From Clostridia bacterium (GTDB lineage Bacteria > Bacillota > Clostridia > Oscillospirales > CAG-272): a stretch of 32,135 nucleotides of DNA. Positions within the stretch are counted from its first letter, which is position 1. Each line of letters opens with the position of its first letter. The stretch lies in assembly GCA_017623355.1 (NCBI GenBank), contig JAGAPG010000008.1, forward strand, positions 1 to 32,135, read 5' to 3'. The notes under the pieces are model-generated. The model made no database searches. It worked only from the letters and a program-made list of their open reading frames with translations, and was not told the origin of the DNA. Positions 6,016 to 13,754 of this stretch are shown here, piece by piece. The position numbers and the translations under genes were made by a program.

Positions 6016-6044
6016 ATTATAAACTAACGCGTAGGGTGTGTCAA
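6016..6044 (-). promoter_or_regulatory. Perfect consensus sigma-A promoter of the coiled-coil operon
   Basis: Minus strand: TTGACA (6039-6044), 17-base spacer, TATAAT (6016-6021). Both hexamers match the consensus exactly, so strong expression is expected unless repressed. Confidence 0.85.
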
Positions 6045-6340
6045 TAGACTGTTTTTGATTATTTTATTAATTTTTTTCATGAATTTAAAAGGAATGTCAT
6101 TGATTCAATTTTTGCACGAAATTGCATGAATCGATATTGACGTATGATAATGAACAAAAATTTTGGAATAAAAAATAAGCTTAAAAATAATTCAGCTTTC
6201 GAGCATTGCTCCAATATTCGGAGGCGTTGGTTTTTTGGGACAAAACAGTAAATGAATGCGCCTGGAGAGGTACACCTTCGCCAAAGCAAGAGACATTCGG
6301 ATTTTCTAAAATTAAATGGTTGATATAATTTAATTTTTTA
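6045..6340. other. Gene-free AT-rich stretch
   Basis: No convincing gene. A 35-codon frame at about 6147-6250 (plus) has no ribosome binding site and no recognisable sequence. One spaced inverted repeat is present: GATTCA (6102-6107) and TGAATC (6127-6132). Confidence 0.5.
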
Positions 6341-6369
6341 TTGACTTTTTTGCGAGTTCATATTAAAAT
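6341..6369 (+). promoter_or_regulatory. Promoter of the GH63-like gene
   Basis: TTGACT (6341-6346), 17-base spacer, TAAAAT (6364-6369), 31 bases before the ATG. Confidence 0.65.
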
Positions 6370-6399
6370 ATAAGTAAACAAATATTCAAGGAGAAAATT

Positions 6400-8028
6400 A
6401 TGTATACATTTGACAGACTTCATTATAGCAAAAAGGGCTCTTATCTTTTGTGGGATATAAAGGACAAAACCGCACTTAAATTGGCTACCATTCGCGGATA
6501 CAGTCCCGATGTTCCCAACGGACTCCTCAAAATAAACTATGGCGAAGGAGCAAAGCTTTCCTTTGTTCCAAAAGAAATAACCGCTAAATTTAATGGTGGT
6601 GAGCAAAAAATCACTCTTTTTGGTAACGACGGTACTTATATCAAGGGAAAAGGTAAGGATATCCTTGTCGAAATTGCTACACATGCCAGGTTCGATTATC
6701 AGATAATTCAAAACGATGTAATCGAGCTTTGTGATTTTAAGGATAATTGCAGTATGATGTTTGTTCCGATCAAAGGAAAACTTGTGCTTGAAAAATTCCG
6801 CGCTCCCGGTAAGATAAGCTCGGATTTTGCAAACGTAAGGGCATACCCCGATGAAAACGGCGATTATGAATTTGCAATAGAAATAAGCTTTCTTGACAAG
6901 GGCGCTGTTTATTCTCGAGGCATAAGCTATGATTCCTGCGCAGATGCCGTAGAAAAGGAATATATCGCTTGGGAAAAGAAATTCAATTGCAAGAACAAGA
7001 CCGAAAAGGAATGTGCTTATATATTGTGGAGTAACTATTTGTCCGCATCAGGTAACTTTGTAACTGACGCTATTGTAATGAGCAAGGCAGGTATGAGTAA
7101 GGTGTGGAGCTGGGATAACGCATTTAATGCGCTCGGCTTGGCGGCGATTGATTACCGTATGGCTATGGATCAGTTTATGATAATGTACAAGCATATCAAT
7201 AGAGTAGGCAGAGTTCCCGATGCTGTTTCTGAAACAAATACTATATGGAATTTCGTAAAACCCCCTGTGCAGGGCTGGATGTATAAGCAAATGATAAAGA
7301 GAAATCCCGAGTTTGCAACTCCTCACGCACTTGAGGAGGTGTACTTTGATATGAAGCGAAATACGGATTGGTGGCTTAATATGCGCGGAGACGTTCCCTC
7401 GTATTATCACGGTAACGATTCGGGGCAGGATAACTCAACCTGCTTCGACAAGAGCGAGCATATTGAAACGTCTGAACTTATCGCGTTTCTTTCAGTTCAA
7501 TGCTCATTTCTTTCCGAGGCGGCGAAAACGCTTAATTTTCCTACTGATGAAAAGATTTATGCTCAGCTCGCAAAGGAGCTTGCGGATAAGGCGATTAAGG
7601 ACTACTGGGATGGAGAGAAAATATTTGTACGTCTTGCAGAAACAAAAGAGCCATATTATTGTAATGCTCTTATGCCTTTGCGCGTGATAATTCTTGAGGA
7701 TATGCTTCCTAAGGAAATTCAGGAATATATCGTTAAGCAGATCACGGAGCATCATCTTTGCAAGGGAGGTATAGCAAGCGAGGCTGTTGACAGTCCTATG
7801 TTCGTCGAGGATGGATATTGGCGTGGCGCGGTTTGGGCTCCGGATGTTATAATGTTCGTTTATGCACTTCGTAATCTCGGCTATACAGAGCTTGCTAACA
7901 AGATTGCAGAAAATTACAAGACATCCGTTTCTAAATATGGCTTTAGCGAAAATACAAGTGCTATTACCGGCAAGCAGCTTCGAACTAAATCTTATTCTTG
8001 GGCGGTAAATGCATATCACGTGCTTTGA
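6400..8028 (+). CDS. GH63-like (alpha/alpha)6-barrel glycoside hydrolase
   Basis: 542 residues, no signal peptide. An N-terminal beta-sandwich (about 1-185) precedes an (alpha/alpha)6 barrel. Barrel signatures: VWSWDNAFNALGLA (235-248), like the WDxxF segment of clan GH-G enzymes; GNDSGQDNS (338-346), corresponding to the SGMDNSPR motif of GH63, where D344 would be the general acid; and GYWRGAVWAP near residue 470. GH63 and relatives cleave alpha-glucosidic or mannosyl links (processing glucosidase, mannosylglycerate hydrolase, YgjK). The substrate cannot be read from sequence. AAGGAG precedes the ATG by six bases; own promoter and terminator, so monocistronic. The usual NSPR tail is NSTC here. 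Confidence 0.8.
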   Translation: MYTFDRLHYSKKGSYLLWDIKDKTALKLATIRGYSPDVPNGLLKINYGEGAKLSFVPKEITAKFNGGEQKITLFGNDGTYIKGKGKDILVEIATHARFDYQIIQNDVIELCDFKDNCSMMFVPIKGKLVLEKFRAPGKISSDFANVRAYPDENGDYEFAIEISFLDKGAVYSRGISYDSCADAVEKEYIAWEKKFNCKNKTEKECAYILWSNYLSASGNFVTDAIVMSKAGMSKVWSWDNAFNALGLAAIDYRMAMDQFMIMYKHINRVGRVPDAVSETNTIWNFVKPPVQGWMYKQMIKRNPEFATPHALEEVYFDMKRNTDWWLNMRGDVPSYYHGNDSGQDNSTCFDKSEHIETSELIAFLSVQCSFLSEAAKTLNFPTDEKIYAQLAKELADKAIKDYWDGEKIFVRLAETKEPYYCNALMPLRVIILEDMLPKEIQEYIVKQITEHHLCKGGIASEAVDSPMFVEDGYWRGAVWAPDVIMFVYALRNLGYTELANKIAENYKTSVSKYGFSENTSAITGKQLRTKSYSWAVNAYHVL

Positions 8029-8043
8029 TTGCTATAAAACATT

Positions 8044-8070
8044 AAAAACTGACACCCTGTGTCAGTTTTT
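8044..8070 (+). terminator. Terminator of the GH63-like gene
   Basis: Perfect 12-bp stem AAAAACTGACAC / GTGTCAGTTTTT with a CCT loop. Confidence 0.9.
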
Positions 8071-8096
8071 CACTACCTAAAACCGAAATTTAAGCG

Positions 8097-8125
8097 TTGC
8101 GTTTGCGATTAAAGTCAAATATATT
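8097..8125 (+). promoter_or_regulatory. Weak promoter candidate for the GH51 gene
   Basis: TTGCGT (8097-8102), 17-base spacer, TATATT (8120-8125). Close to the ATG at 8138, so the leader would be very short. Confidence 0.35.
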
Positions 8126-8137
8126 TGGGAGAAAAAT

Positions 8138-9616
8138 ATGAAAGCAAAAATCACGATAAATAAAGAAAATATAATAGGAAGCATAGATAGACGCATATAC
8201 GGCTCGTTTATTGAGCATCTTGGCAGAGCAGTATATAACGGAATATATGAGCCATCTCATAAAATGGCTGACAATATGGGATTTAGAAAGGATGTTTTAG
8301 AGCTTATAAATCAGCTTAATGTTCCGGTAGTTCGCTATCCCGGCGGAAATTTTGTGTCGGGATATAATTGGGAGGACGGAATAGGAGATAAAAGTAAGCG
8401 TCCTAAAAAGCTTGAATTAGCATGGCTTTCCTTGGAAACAAACGAAATTGGAATAGACGAGTTTCAGGAATGGGCAAAAAGAGCAGGAACGGATGTTATG
8501 ATGGCTGTAAATTTAGGAACGAGAGGACCGGACGAGGCGCGTAACTGTATTGAATATTGCAATAGCGAAACTGATACTTATTATGCAAATCTTCGCCGAA
8601 GCAACGGGTTTGAAAAGCCGTTTGGAATCAAGCTTTGGTGTCTTGGAAACGAAATGGATGGAGATTGGCAGATTTGCCACAAGACAGCTGAAGAATACGG
8701 CAGAGCAGCAACGGAAACAGCAAAGGTTTTAAAGTGGGTAGATCCGTCAATAGAGCTTGTAGCCTGTGGCAGCTCCGATCCGAATATGCCAAGCTTTGGC
8801 TCTTGGGAAAGAACCGTTCTTGATCATACCTATGAATATGTTGATTATTTATCCTTGCACTGTTATTACGGAAACAGGGCTAATAATACCCTCGATTTTC
8901 TTGCAAGAGCAGAGGATATGGACAAATTTATAAAGACTACCGCGGAAATTTGCGATGAGATAAAAGTAAAGAAGAACAGCAAAAAAACCGTTAATCTCTC
9001 CTTTGATGAATGGAATGTTTGGTATAGAACGAAGGACGAGGAAAAAACTATGGAGCGTTGGCAGATAGCCCCGCATCTTCTTGAGGAAAAATATAATTTC
9101 GAGGATGCGTTGCTTGTTGGCTGTATGCTTATGACCTTACAAAACAATTGCGACCGAGTTAAGATTGCCTGCCTTGCTCAGCTTGTTAATGTAATTGCTC
9201 CAATAATGACAGAAACGGGTGGAAAGGCGTGGAAGCAAGCTATATTTTATCCTTATATGTACGCTTCTTTGTACGGAAACGGCACTACACTAAGGGCTAA
9301 AACAGAAAGCAATACATACAGCTCCAAGGAGAATTGGGAAATTCCTTATCTGTACACCTCGGTTATAGATAATAAGGAAAAGGGCGAAATAGTTGTATTT
9401 GCCGTAAACCGTTCCTTGACTGATGATATGGAGCTTGAGCTTGACGGATTTGAGGGCTGTACTCTTAAAGAGCATATAGAATTATATTCAGACGATTTGA
9501 AGGCGGTAAATAGTAAGGAAGAAGAAAAAATTTCTCCAATCAAAAGAGAGTGTGATCAAAAATTACCGATATCCTTGAAAAAGCATTCTTGGAATATGCT
9601 GATATTTAAATATTGA
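8138..9616 (+). CDS. abfA: Alpha-L-arabinofuranosidase, GH51
   Basis: 492 residues, full length for intracellular GH51. It removes terminal alpha-L-arabinofuranose from arabinan, arabinoxylan or arabinogalactan oligosaccharides. Visible signatures: YGSFIEHLGRAVYNGIYEP (21-39), VRYPGGNFVSGYNWEDG (65-81), acid/base E172 in WCLGNEMDG, LSLHCYYGN (238-246), and nucleophile E291 in SFDEWNVWY. The catalytic barrel is followed by the usual C-terminal beta-sandwich. No signal peptide, so it acts in the cytoplasm on imported sugars. GGGAGA lies a few bases before the ATG. A terminator follows directly, so it is likely monocistronic. Confidence 0.95.
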   Translation: MKAKITINKENIIGSIDRRIYGSFIEHLGRAVYNGIYEPSHKMADNMGFRKDVLELINQLNVPVVRYPGGNFVSGYNWEDGIGDKSKRPKKLELAWLSLETNEIGIDEFQEWAKRAGTDVMMAVNLGTRGPDEARNCIEYCNSETDTYYANLRRSNGFEKPFGIKLWCLGNEMDGDWQICHKTAEEYGRAATETAKVLKWVDPSIELVACGSSDPNMPSFGSWERTVLDHTYEYVDYLSLHCYYGNRANNTLDFLARAEDMDKFIKTTAEICDEIKVKKNSKKTVNLSFDEWNVWYRTKDEEKTMERWQIAPHLLEEKYNFEDALLVGCMLMTLQNNCDRVKIACLAQLVNVIAPIMTETGGKAWKQAIFYPYMYASLYGNGTTLRAKTESNTYSSKENWEIPYLYTSVIDNKEKGEIVVFAVNRSLTDDMELELDGFEGCTLKEHIELYSDDLKAVNSKEEEKISPIKRECDQKLPISLKKHSWNMLIFKY

Positions 9617-9640
9617 TTTTATATTAAATTTATCATAATA

Positions 9641-9672
9641 AAAAAAGCAGAGAATTGATCTCTGCTTTTTTT
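9641..9672. terminator. Bidirectional terminator between GH51 and anti-sigma genes
   Basis: AAAAAAGCAGAGA / TCTCTGCTTTTTT, 7-bp GC-containing core plus A/T flanks, serving both convergent genes. Confidence 0.9.
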
Positions 9673-9691
9673 ATTATTAGTAACAAATATT

Positions 9692-10753
9692 TTAGTCTTG
9701 GATTTCATCAGGTGCAAGAGCCACGCTTTCTATAACAGCCCATATTTCATCCAAATCAACGCTTGTTGGGGCGAAAATATGATATTCATAATTTCCGTCT
9801 GTCCAAATAAATTCTCTCTCCGAAAAACTTGTATAGTAATATACATTATAGGAGTTTATAATTTTTTTGGAATAGACATCAAGCCGGTCCTCTAAATCTA
9901 ACTGCCTATACACAGTGTCTTGGAAGAAATAGATATATTTTTTGTTATTCGTCAGAAAATACTCAACACGATTGTCTTTAACGCTGTAATTTGTACAGTC
10001 AAATCCACTTGGAGTATATGTAGGGATATAAACATCTTCGATTTTTTTGTCATTCTCGTCTGAGTCCTCTTGTATTGGGAAAGCCATTTCAACGCTTGCA
10101 ACGATCTTCTTTAATTCCTCAAAATCCGTTGTGATGGATGCCATTAAAGAATATATATACTCATCGTCACCCCAAATAAAAGCTCTATAGGCATATTCAT
10201 AACAGTGATATACAGTCCATTTGCCGATAACCTCGCTGACATAGGTAACATTTTCATTATTAAGATATATGGTACTCTTATTTGAACATTGATTATACAA
10301 CAGAAATTCATCACCGCATTCCCACTTGTAAATAACAGAAAGATTGTCTGCCTCGCTTTTTGTGCATTCAAAGCGCTCCGGGATATATGAGGGCAAATAA
10401 GCATCCTTTACGAGAGCCTTAACATTAGGACCCATATTTCCGTTTATTATTATTTCCCTATCATTCGATACCACTGTGAAGGGTGTGGTATCCTTTTTTA
10501 TTATGCCGGAAATTCCCAACATCATTGTAAACATCAATATAGCGGCAACAAGTATAGCAGCAATTTTTCTTGGAGTGGTTTTTGTTATGCTCCAAATAAA
10601 AGAACGGCTTTTTCGCGCAAGCCTTTTGATATTTTTCTCAAAGTCCCTTGAATACTGTATATCTTCATCAGGCATAGCCTTATATTTATTTAATTCTTCA
10701 AGGCTTACCTTAAGCAGAGCTTTTTTTAATATTGTGATTTTTGAATTAGCCAT
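9692..10753 (-). CDS. Membrane-anchored anti-sigma factor with two DUF4367-like domains
   Basis: 353 residues. A cytoplasmic N-terminal region (1-61), one transmembrane helix (about 62-86), and two extracytoplasmic repeats of the same domain: one from YLPSYIPERFEC (about 118) to KKIVASVEMAF, the second from YIPTYTPSGFDC to IWAVIESVALA. Each has the Y-x-P-x-x-x-P-x-x-F opening and an aromatic FIW motif before the end, as in DUF4367. Such proteins sit downstream of ECF sigma factors and hold them at the membrane until an envelope signal arrives. The start overlaps the sigma gene by eight bases, so the pair is translationally coupled. Inference: binds the sigma factor encoded upstream. Confidence 0.8.
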   Translation of the reverse strand: MANSKITILKKALLKVSLEELNKYKAMPDEDIQYSRDFEKNIKRLARKSRSFIWSITKTTPRKIAAILVAAILMFTMMLGISGIIKKDTTPFTVVSNDREIIINGNMGPNVKALVKDAYLPSYIPERFECTKSEADNLSVIYKWECGDEFLLYNQCSNKSTIYLNNENVTYVSEVIGKWTVYHCYEYAYRAFIWGDDEYIYSLMASITTDFEELKKIVASVEMAFPIQEDSDENDKKIEDVYIPTYTPSGFDCTNYSVKDNRVEYFLTNNKKYIYFFQDTVYRQLDLEDRLDVYSKKIINSYNVYYYTSFSEREFIWTDGNYEYHIFAPTSVDLDEIWAVIESVALAPDEIQD

Positions 10754-11300
10754 CGTTTAAATCCTTGAACTTCGTTATAAGCATTTTTCGAGCTTTGTAG
10801 AGCCTTGTTTTCACGGTAGACAAGGGAATCTGTAAAAGCTCGGCGCATTTTTTGAGTGTCATATTATATAAAAAATGATATGTCAAAACATCTCGGTATT
10901 CCGGTTCCATTTGCTTTATATATTCTGTGAGCCTGTTTAAAAGATCATTTTTTATAATCATTTCGTCAGGTGAGTCATTTGATTTTATATCCTCATACTG
11001 CTCATCCAAGCTGACAGTGTTTTTTATATACTGGGATTCTTGACGTATAACAGATAGTGCTGAATTGCGTGCTGTTGTGCAAAGATATATTTCCAAATGC
11101 TGCTCATCAAGCTGAATTATAGTATCTATGTTTTTTGCGACTCCTATAAATGCTGTTTGTAATGCGTTTTCAGCATAATGTATATCTTTTATGTGAGAGC
11201 GTATTATCTTGAACATCATTTTATTGTATTTGTTGTAAATTCTCATAAAATCATCATTGTTATCGGAATCTTCGACGAATGATAAATAAAACTGTATCAT
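10746..11300 (-). CDS. ECF-type RNA polymerase sigma factor
   Basis: 184 residues. Region 2 is FMRIYNKYNKMMFKIIRSHIKDIHYAENALQTAFIGVAKNI (about 18-58); region 4 is LTYHFLYNMTLKKCAELLQIPLSTVKTRLYKARKML, with a clear helix-turn-helix (sigma-70 family). Only regions 2 and 4 are present, which defines the ECF group. It should direct polymerase to a small regulon in response to an envelope signal relayed by the anti-sigma gene that overlaps its 3' end. AAGGAG precedes the ATG by six bases. An extended -10 (TGCTACAAT, minus strand, box at 11325-11330) suggests housekeeping transcription. A secreted-protein gene diverges from it. Confidence 0.9.
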   Translation of the reverse strand: MIQFYLSFVEDSDNNDDFMRIYNKYNKMMFKIIRSHIKDIHYAENALQTAFIGVAKNIDTIIQLDEQHLEIYLCTTARNSALSVIRQESQYIKNTVSLDEQYEDIKSNDSPDEMIIKNDLLNRLTEYIKQMEPEYRDVLTYHFLYNMTLKKCAELLQIPLSTVKTRLYKARKMLITKFKDLNDG

Positions 11301-11324
11301 ATGAGCTCCTTCCTTGTTTCTTCC

Positions 11325-11330
11325 ATTGTA
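11325..11330 (-). promoter_or_regulatory. Extended -10 of the sigma gene
   Basis: Minus strand TG-C-TACAAT; the -35 region (TGTGAA at a 17-base spacing) is weak. Confidence 0.45.
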
Positions 11331-11356
11331 GCATAAAATATCACAAATTCACAGTA

Positions 11357-11397
11357 TTTCGACAAAAAAATAAAAAATATTAAAACTTTTTCGACAA
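11357..11397. promoter_or_regulatory. Paired TTTCGACAA boxes in the divergent sigma/secreted-protein region
   Basis: TTTCGACAA at 11357-11365 and 11389-11397, 32 bases apart (about three helical turns). The second overlaps TCGACA (11391-11396), which with a 16-base spacer and TAATAG (11413-11418) could be the promoter of the gene at 11445. Candidate recognition sites for the ECF sigma factor or another regulator; inference. Confidence 0.4.
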
Positions 11398-11444
11398 GTT
11401 TTGCGTTTGTATTAATAGAGGGTAAAAATAAGGAGATTATCATA

Positions 11445-11864
11445 ATGAAAAAAATAGTAATATTTTTAATGACTATCTGTATTGCTTTTGTAGCGGTTCT
11501 TCCTACATATGCATTCAATGATCAAGAAATTATCCCGTATTACAATAATGCTTATTCTGTTAACCCCCAATTTGTAATAAACGATAACGGTGAAATTACG
11601 ATAAAAATATCTTTTGAAGGAAAAGCGGGTGTTTGTACAGGTGCAAGCGTTGATGTGCAATTGCAAAAAAATCGCTTCGGCTTATGGTCAAATGTAGTTG
11701 ATGGTGAATGGCATGATAATCTGATTGGCGAAGATGGATCTGTTACGTATGAAACCCGAGTTTACTTAAAAGGGGAATACAGAATAGTATATGATATTGT
11801 TGTGTTAGGCTCCGGCGGAAGCGCAGATGTTATAAGCGGTACCATAGAGCAGACCTATCAATAA
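11445..11864 (+). CDS. Small secreted protein, possible ECF target
   Basis: 139 residues with a typical signal peptide (KK, hydrophobic IVIFLMTICIAFVAVL, cleavage after TYA at about residue 23). The mature part is a small beta-rich domain: repeated beta strands such as GEITIKISFEGKAGVCTGASVDVQL and a conserved-looking tail GSGGSADVISGTIEQTY. I believe similar small exported proteins occur next to clostridial ECF/anti-sigma pairs, but do not know the function. AGGAG lies before the ATG. Divergent from the sigma gene with paired repeats between, so regulation by that sigma factor is plausible. Confidence 0.7.
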   Translation: MKKIVIFLMTICIAFVAVLPTYAFNDQEIIPYYNNAYSVNPQFVINDNGEITIKISFEGKAGVCTGASVDVQLQKNRFGLWSNVVDGEWHDNLIGEDGSVTYETRVYLKGEYRIVYDIVVLGSGGSADVISGTIEQTYQ

Positions 11865-11973
11865 AGTAAAAATCGAAGGGCAAGTATCATTTAAAATGTC
11901 TTTATTAGCTATGCTTTTGATAGAAACTCAGAAGGAAATAGCCCTGAAGATTTATATAATTTTAACACCTCGT

Positions 11974-12064
11974 AAGAATGTGCAGGGTTCAACCTCCCCT
12001 ATAACTGAACCCAAGGCTCATTCTTCTGTTTGGTGGAATACCCCAAGGCTTTCTTTGCTTTGGG
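11974..12064 (+). ncRNA. Structured, gene-free stretch; candidate 3'UTR or small RNA
   Basis: Part of the 361-base gap after the secreted-protein gene. Two nested stems: AAGAATG (11974-11980) with CATTCTT (12019-12025), and inside it GGGTTCA (11985-11991) with TGAACCC (12006-12012). A second hairpin follows: CCCAAGGC (12042-12049) with GCTTTGGG (12057-12064), one G-U pair. A terminator hairpin comes next (12074-12117). CCAAGGCT occurs twice. Frames here are short and unlike protein. No good promoter directly upstream, so it may be a 3'UTR. Confidence 0.35.
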
Positions 12065-12073
12065 ATATAAACA

Positions 12074-12117
12074 AAAAGAGAGCAAAACGATTCTTCGCGA
12101 TGCTCTCCTTTTCTTTT
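12074..12117 (+). terminator. Terminator after the structured stretch
   Basis: GAGAGC pairs with GCTCTC across an inner CGA/TCG stem, followed by CTTTTCTTTT. Confidence 0.7.
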
Positions 12118-12162
12118 GTAGAGTGACACATTGATAATTTTTTGCGCTTTGTTTTTTTGTTG

Positions 12163-12191
12163 TTGAAAATTGATTTTATATATGATATAAT
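12163..12191 (+). promoter_or_regulatory. Promoter of the amidohydrolase locus
   Basis: TTGAAA (12163-12168), 17-base spacer, TATAAT (12186-12191), extended TG at 12183-12184. Confidence 0.75.
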
Positions 12192-12225
12192 TACATTAAC
12201 ATAAAAAAAGGGGGGCAGGAGCATT

Positions 12226-13296
12226 ATGGCAAAGGAAAAGGTTATAGACACTCATTTGCATATCGAGGCTTGGGAAAATGAGGAGTTTGATTTTATAGAT
12301 TGCTTTGAGGAATACAGAAGGCAGTCAGAAATATATTCATTAAATATCTGTGCTATTCCTACCGCACAAAAAAGCGCTTGTAATAATATGATGTGCGCGT
12401 TTTACAAGATAGTAAATCCAAATACATACGCGCACGGAGCATTTGAGCATATATTTTATCCTATGTGTGAGGATATGCCCGAGGGAATGGATCTTGTTTC
12501 TCAATATCAGGAGCTTATGCAAATAGGCTTTGACGGTATAAAAATGATAGAGGGAAAGCCCACAGCTCATAAACCGATAGGCGGCAATTTAAACACTCCC
12601 TCCCTTGAAAGAGTATATCGCGAGATGGAAAAGGATCAAACACATATCGTATTTCATGTAGGTGATCCTGCGGATTGCTGGGATATAACCAAAACATCCC
12701 CATAATTTATAGAAAAGGGCTGGTTTTACGGCGACGGAACATATGCAACGCTTGATGAGCTTTATGAGCAAGCGGAAACTATACTTAAAAATCATCCAAA
12801 TATAAAAATAACCTTCGCGCATTTTTATTTTTGTAGCGAAAATCCTCAAAAATTAATAGATCTTTTTGAAAAATACCCGAACCTGTGTGTTGATTTGACA
12901 CCCGGGTGCGAAATGTATCATTCTTTTGAAAAAAATCCGAAATATTTTAAAAAGTTTTTTAGTAAGTATTCCGACAGAGTTCTTATAGGTACGGATGCAA
13001 CCTTTCCTATGCTTACAAAATGCCACACCTGGTGCATCGACAGGCTTACGAGATATATATCAACAAACGATGCTATGATGGCGTTTGACGACAGTATATT
13101 GACAGGAATAGCTCTTGAGGGAGAGGCGAAGGAAAATATACTTTATAAAAATTTTGAGCGCAGAGTTTCTGATTCACCAAAGCCTATAAACAAAAAAGCA
13201 TTGAGCTCGTATATTAAAAAATATAAGCATCTTTTGAACGATAGAGATCGAAAAAGAATAGAAGCATTAGAAGAAAAATATTTAAAGGAAATATAG
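12226..13296 (+). pseudogene. Amidohydrolase (Amidohydro_2-like), split by one in-frame TAA
   Basis: The frame from 12226 to 13296 is continuous except for a TAA at 12703-12705. Reading through it gives about 356 residues: metal-binding DTHLHIE (8-14), GIKMIEGKP (104-112), IVFHVGDP just before the stop, then FIEKGWFYGDGTY, FAHFYF and IGTDATF after it, covering the His, His and Asp ligands of the amidohydrolase TIM barrel. The stop most simply arose by GAA to TAA (expected ...SP-E-FIEKGW). Neither half keeps the full metal site. Promoter and AGGAG are intact, so the loss is recent or is a sequencing error. It sits upstream of a GH43 remnant that is also broken. Confidence 0.85.
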
Positions 13297-13720
13297 AAAA
13301 AGAAGCAGGTATTTAATCCGTATATGCCAATTGACGAATACGTTCCCGACAGTGAGCCACACGTTTTTGGCGACAGAGTGTACGTTTACTGTTCTCACGA
13401 CAAGGAGAACGGAGATTTCTTTTGTATTCTTGATTACGTTACGTATTCAGCCCCCATCGACAATTTGAGGGATTGGAGATACGAGGGAGTAATTTATAAG
13501 GCGTCAAACGATCCCGAATATGTATGCTTCCGATGTAGTTCAATGAAATGACGGAAAATATTATCTTTTTTATTCGATTGCCGATAGAAAGGAATGTAGC
13601 TTTTTGATGAGTGTTGCTGTAAGCGACACTCCAAACGGTGAATTTAAGTTTTTGGGATACGTAAATTTTGTCTACCAATGCAACGGCTCAATTGAAATAA
13701 AAGACATCTTTTTTGAATAA
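13297..13720 (+). pseudogene. GH43 glycosidase remnant, multiply broken
   Basis: Directly after the amidohydrolase stop, without a start codon in the usual place, the frame reads KKKQVFNPYMPIDEYVPDSE then PHVFGDRVYVYCSHDKENGDFFCILDYVTYSAP, the typical N-terminal blade of GH43 beta-xylosidase/arabinofuranosidase-like enzymes. At about 13520 it shifts frame: the next frame reads YASDVVQ, a TGA where GGA is expected, then NDGKYYLFYSIADRKE and VAVSDTPNGEFKFLGYVNF. After that it jumps to a C-terminal-looking CNGSIEIKDIFFE and stops at 13718. So one frameshift, one nonsense codon and a large internal deletion, against about 300 or more residues expected. Confidence 0.8.
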
Positions 13721-13722
13721 TA

Positions 13723-13751
13723 AAAAGAGGGATTTTTAAAATCCCTCTTTT
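13723..13751. terminator. Bidirectional terminator
   Basis: AAAAGAGGGATTTT (13723-13736) and AAAATCCCTCTTTT (13738-13751) between the GH43 remnant and the minus-strand phosphoesterase. Confidence 0.9.
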
Positions 13752-13754
13752 GCT

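Noticed and set aside
6147-6250. 35-codon plus-strand frame
   Set aside because: No ribosome binding site and no overlap or operon support, unlike the 38-codon frame at 5561-5677.
7504-8019. 171-codon minus-strand frame
   Set aside because: Shadow of the GH63-like gene with no recognisable domain.
11981-12000. tRNA T-arm (GGGTTCAAC)
   Set aside because: The flanking bases do not form a 5-bp T stem, and no acceptor, D or anticodon arms are present; the pairing with TGAACCC explains it better.
11896-12126. 76-codon frame after the secreted-protein gene
   Set aside because: No ribosome binding site, no family resemblance, and it runs through three hairpins and the terminator.
12703-12705. Recoded stop codon (TAA as sense)
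   Set aside because: TAA ends many intact genes here, so a reassigned code is excluded; a point mutation is simpler.
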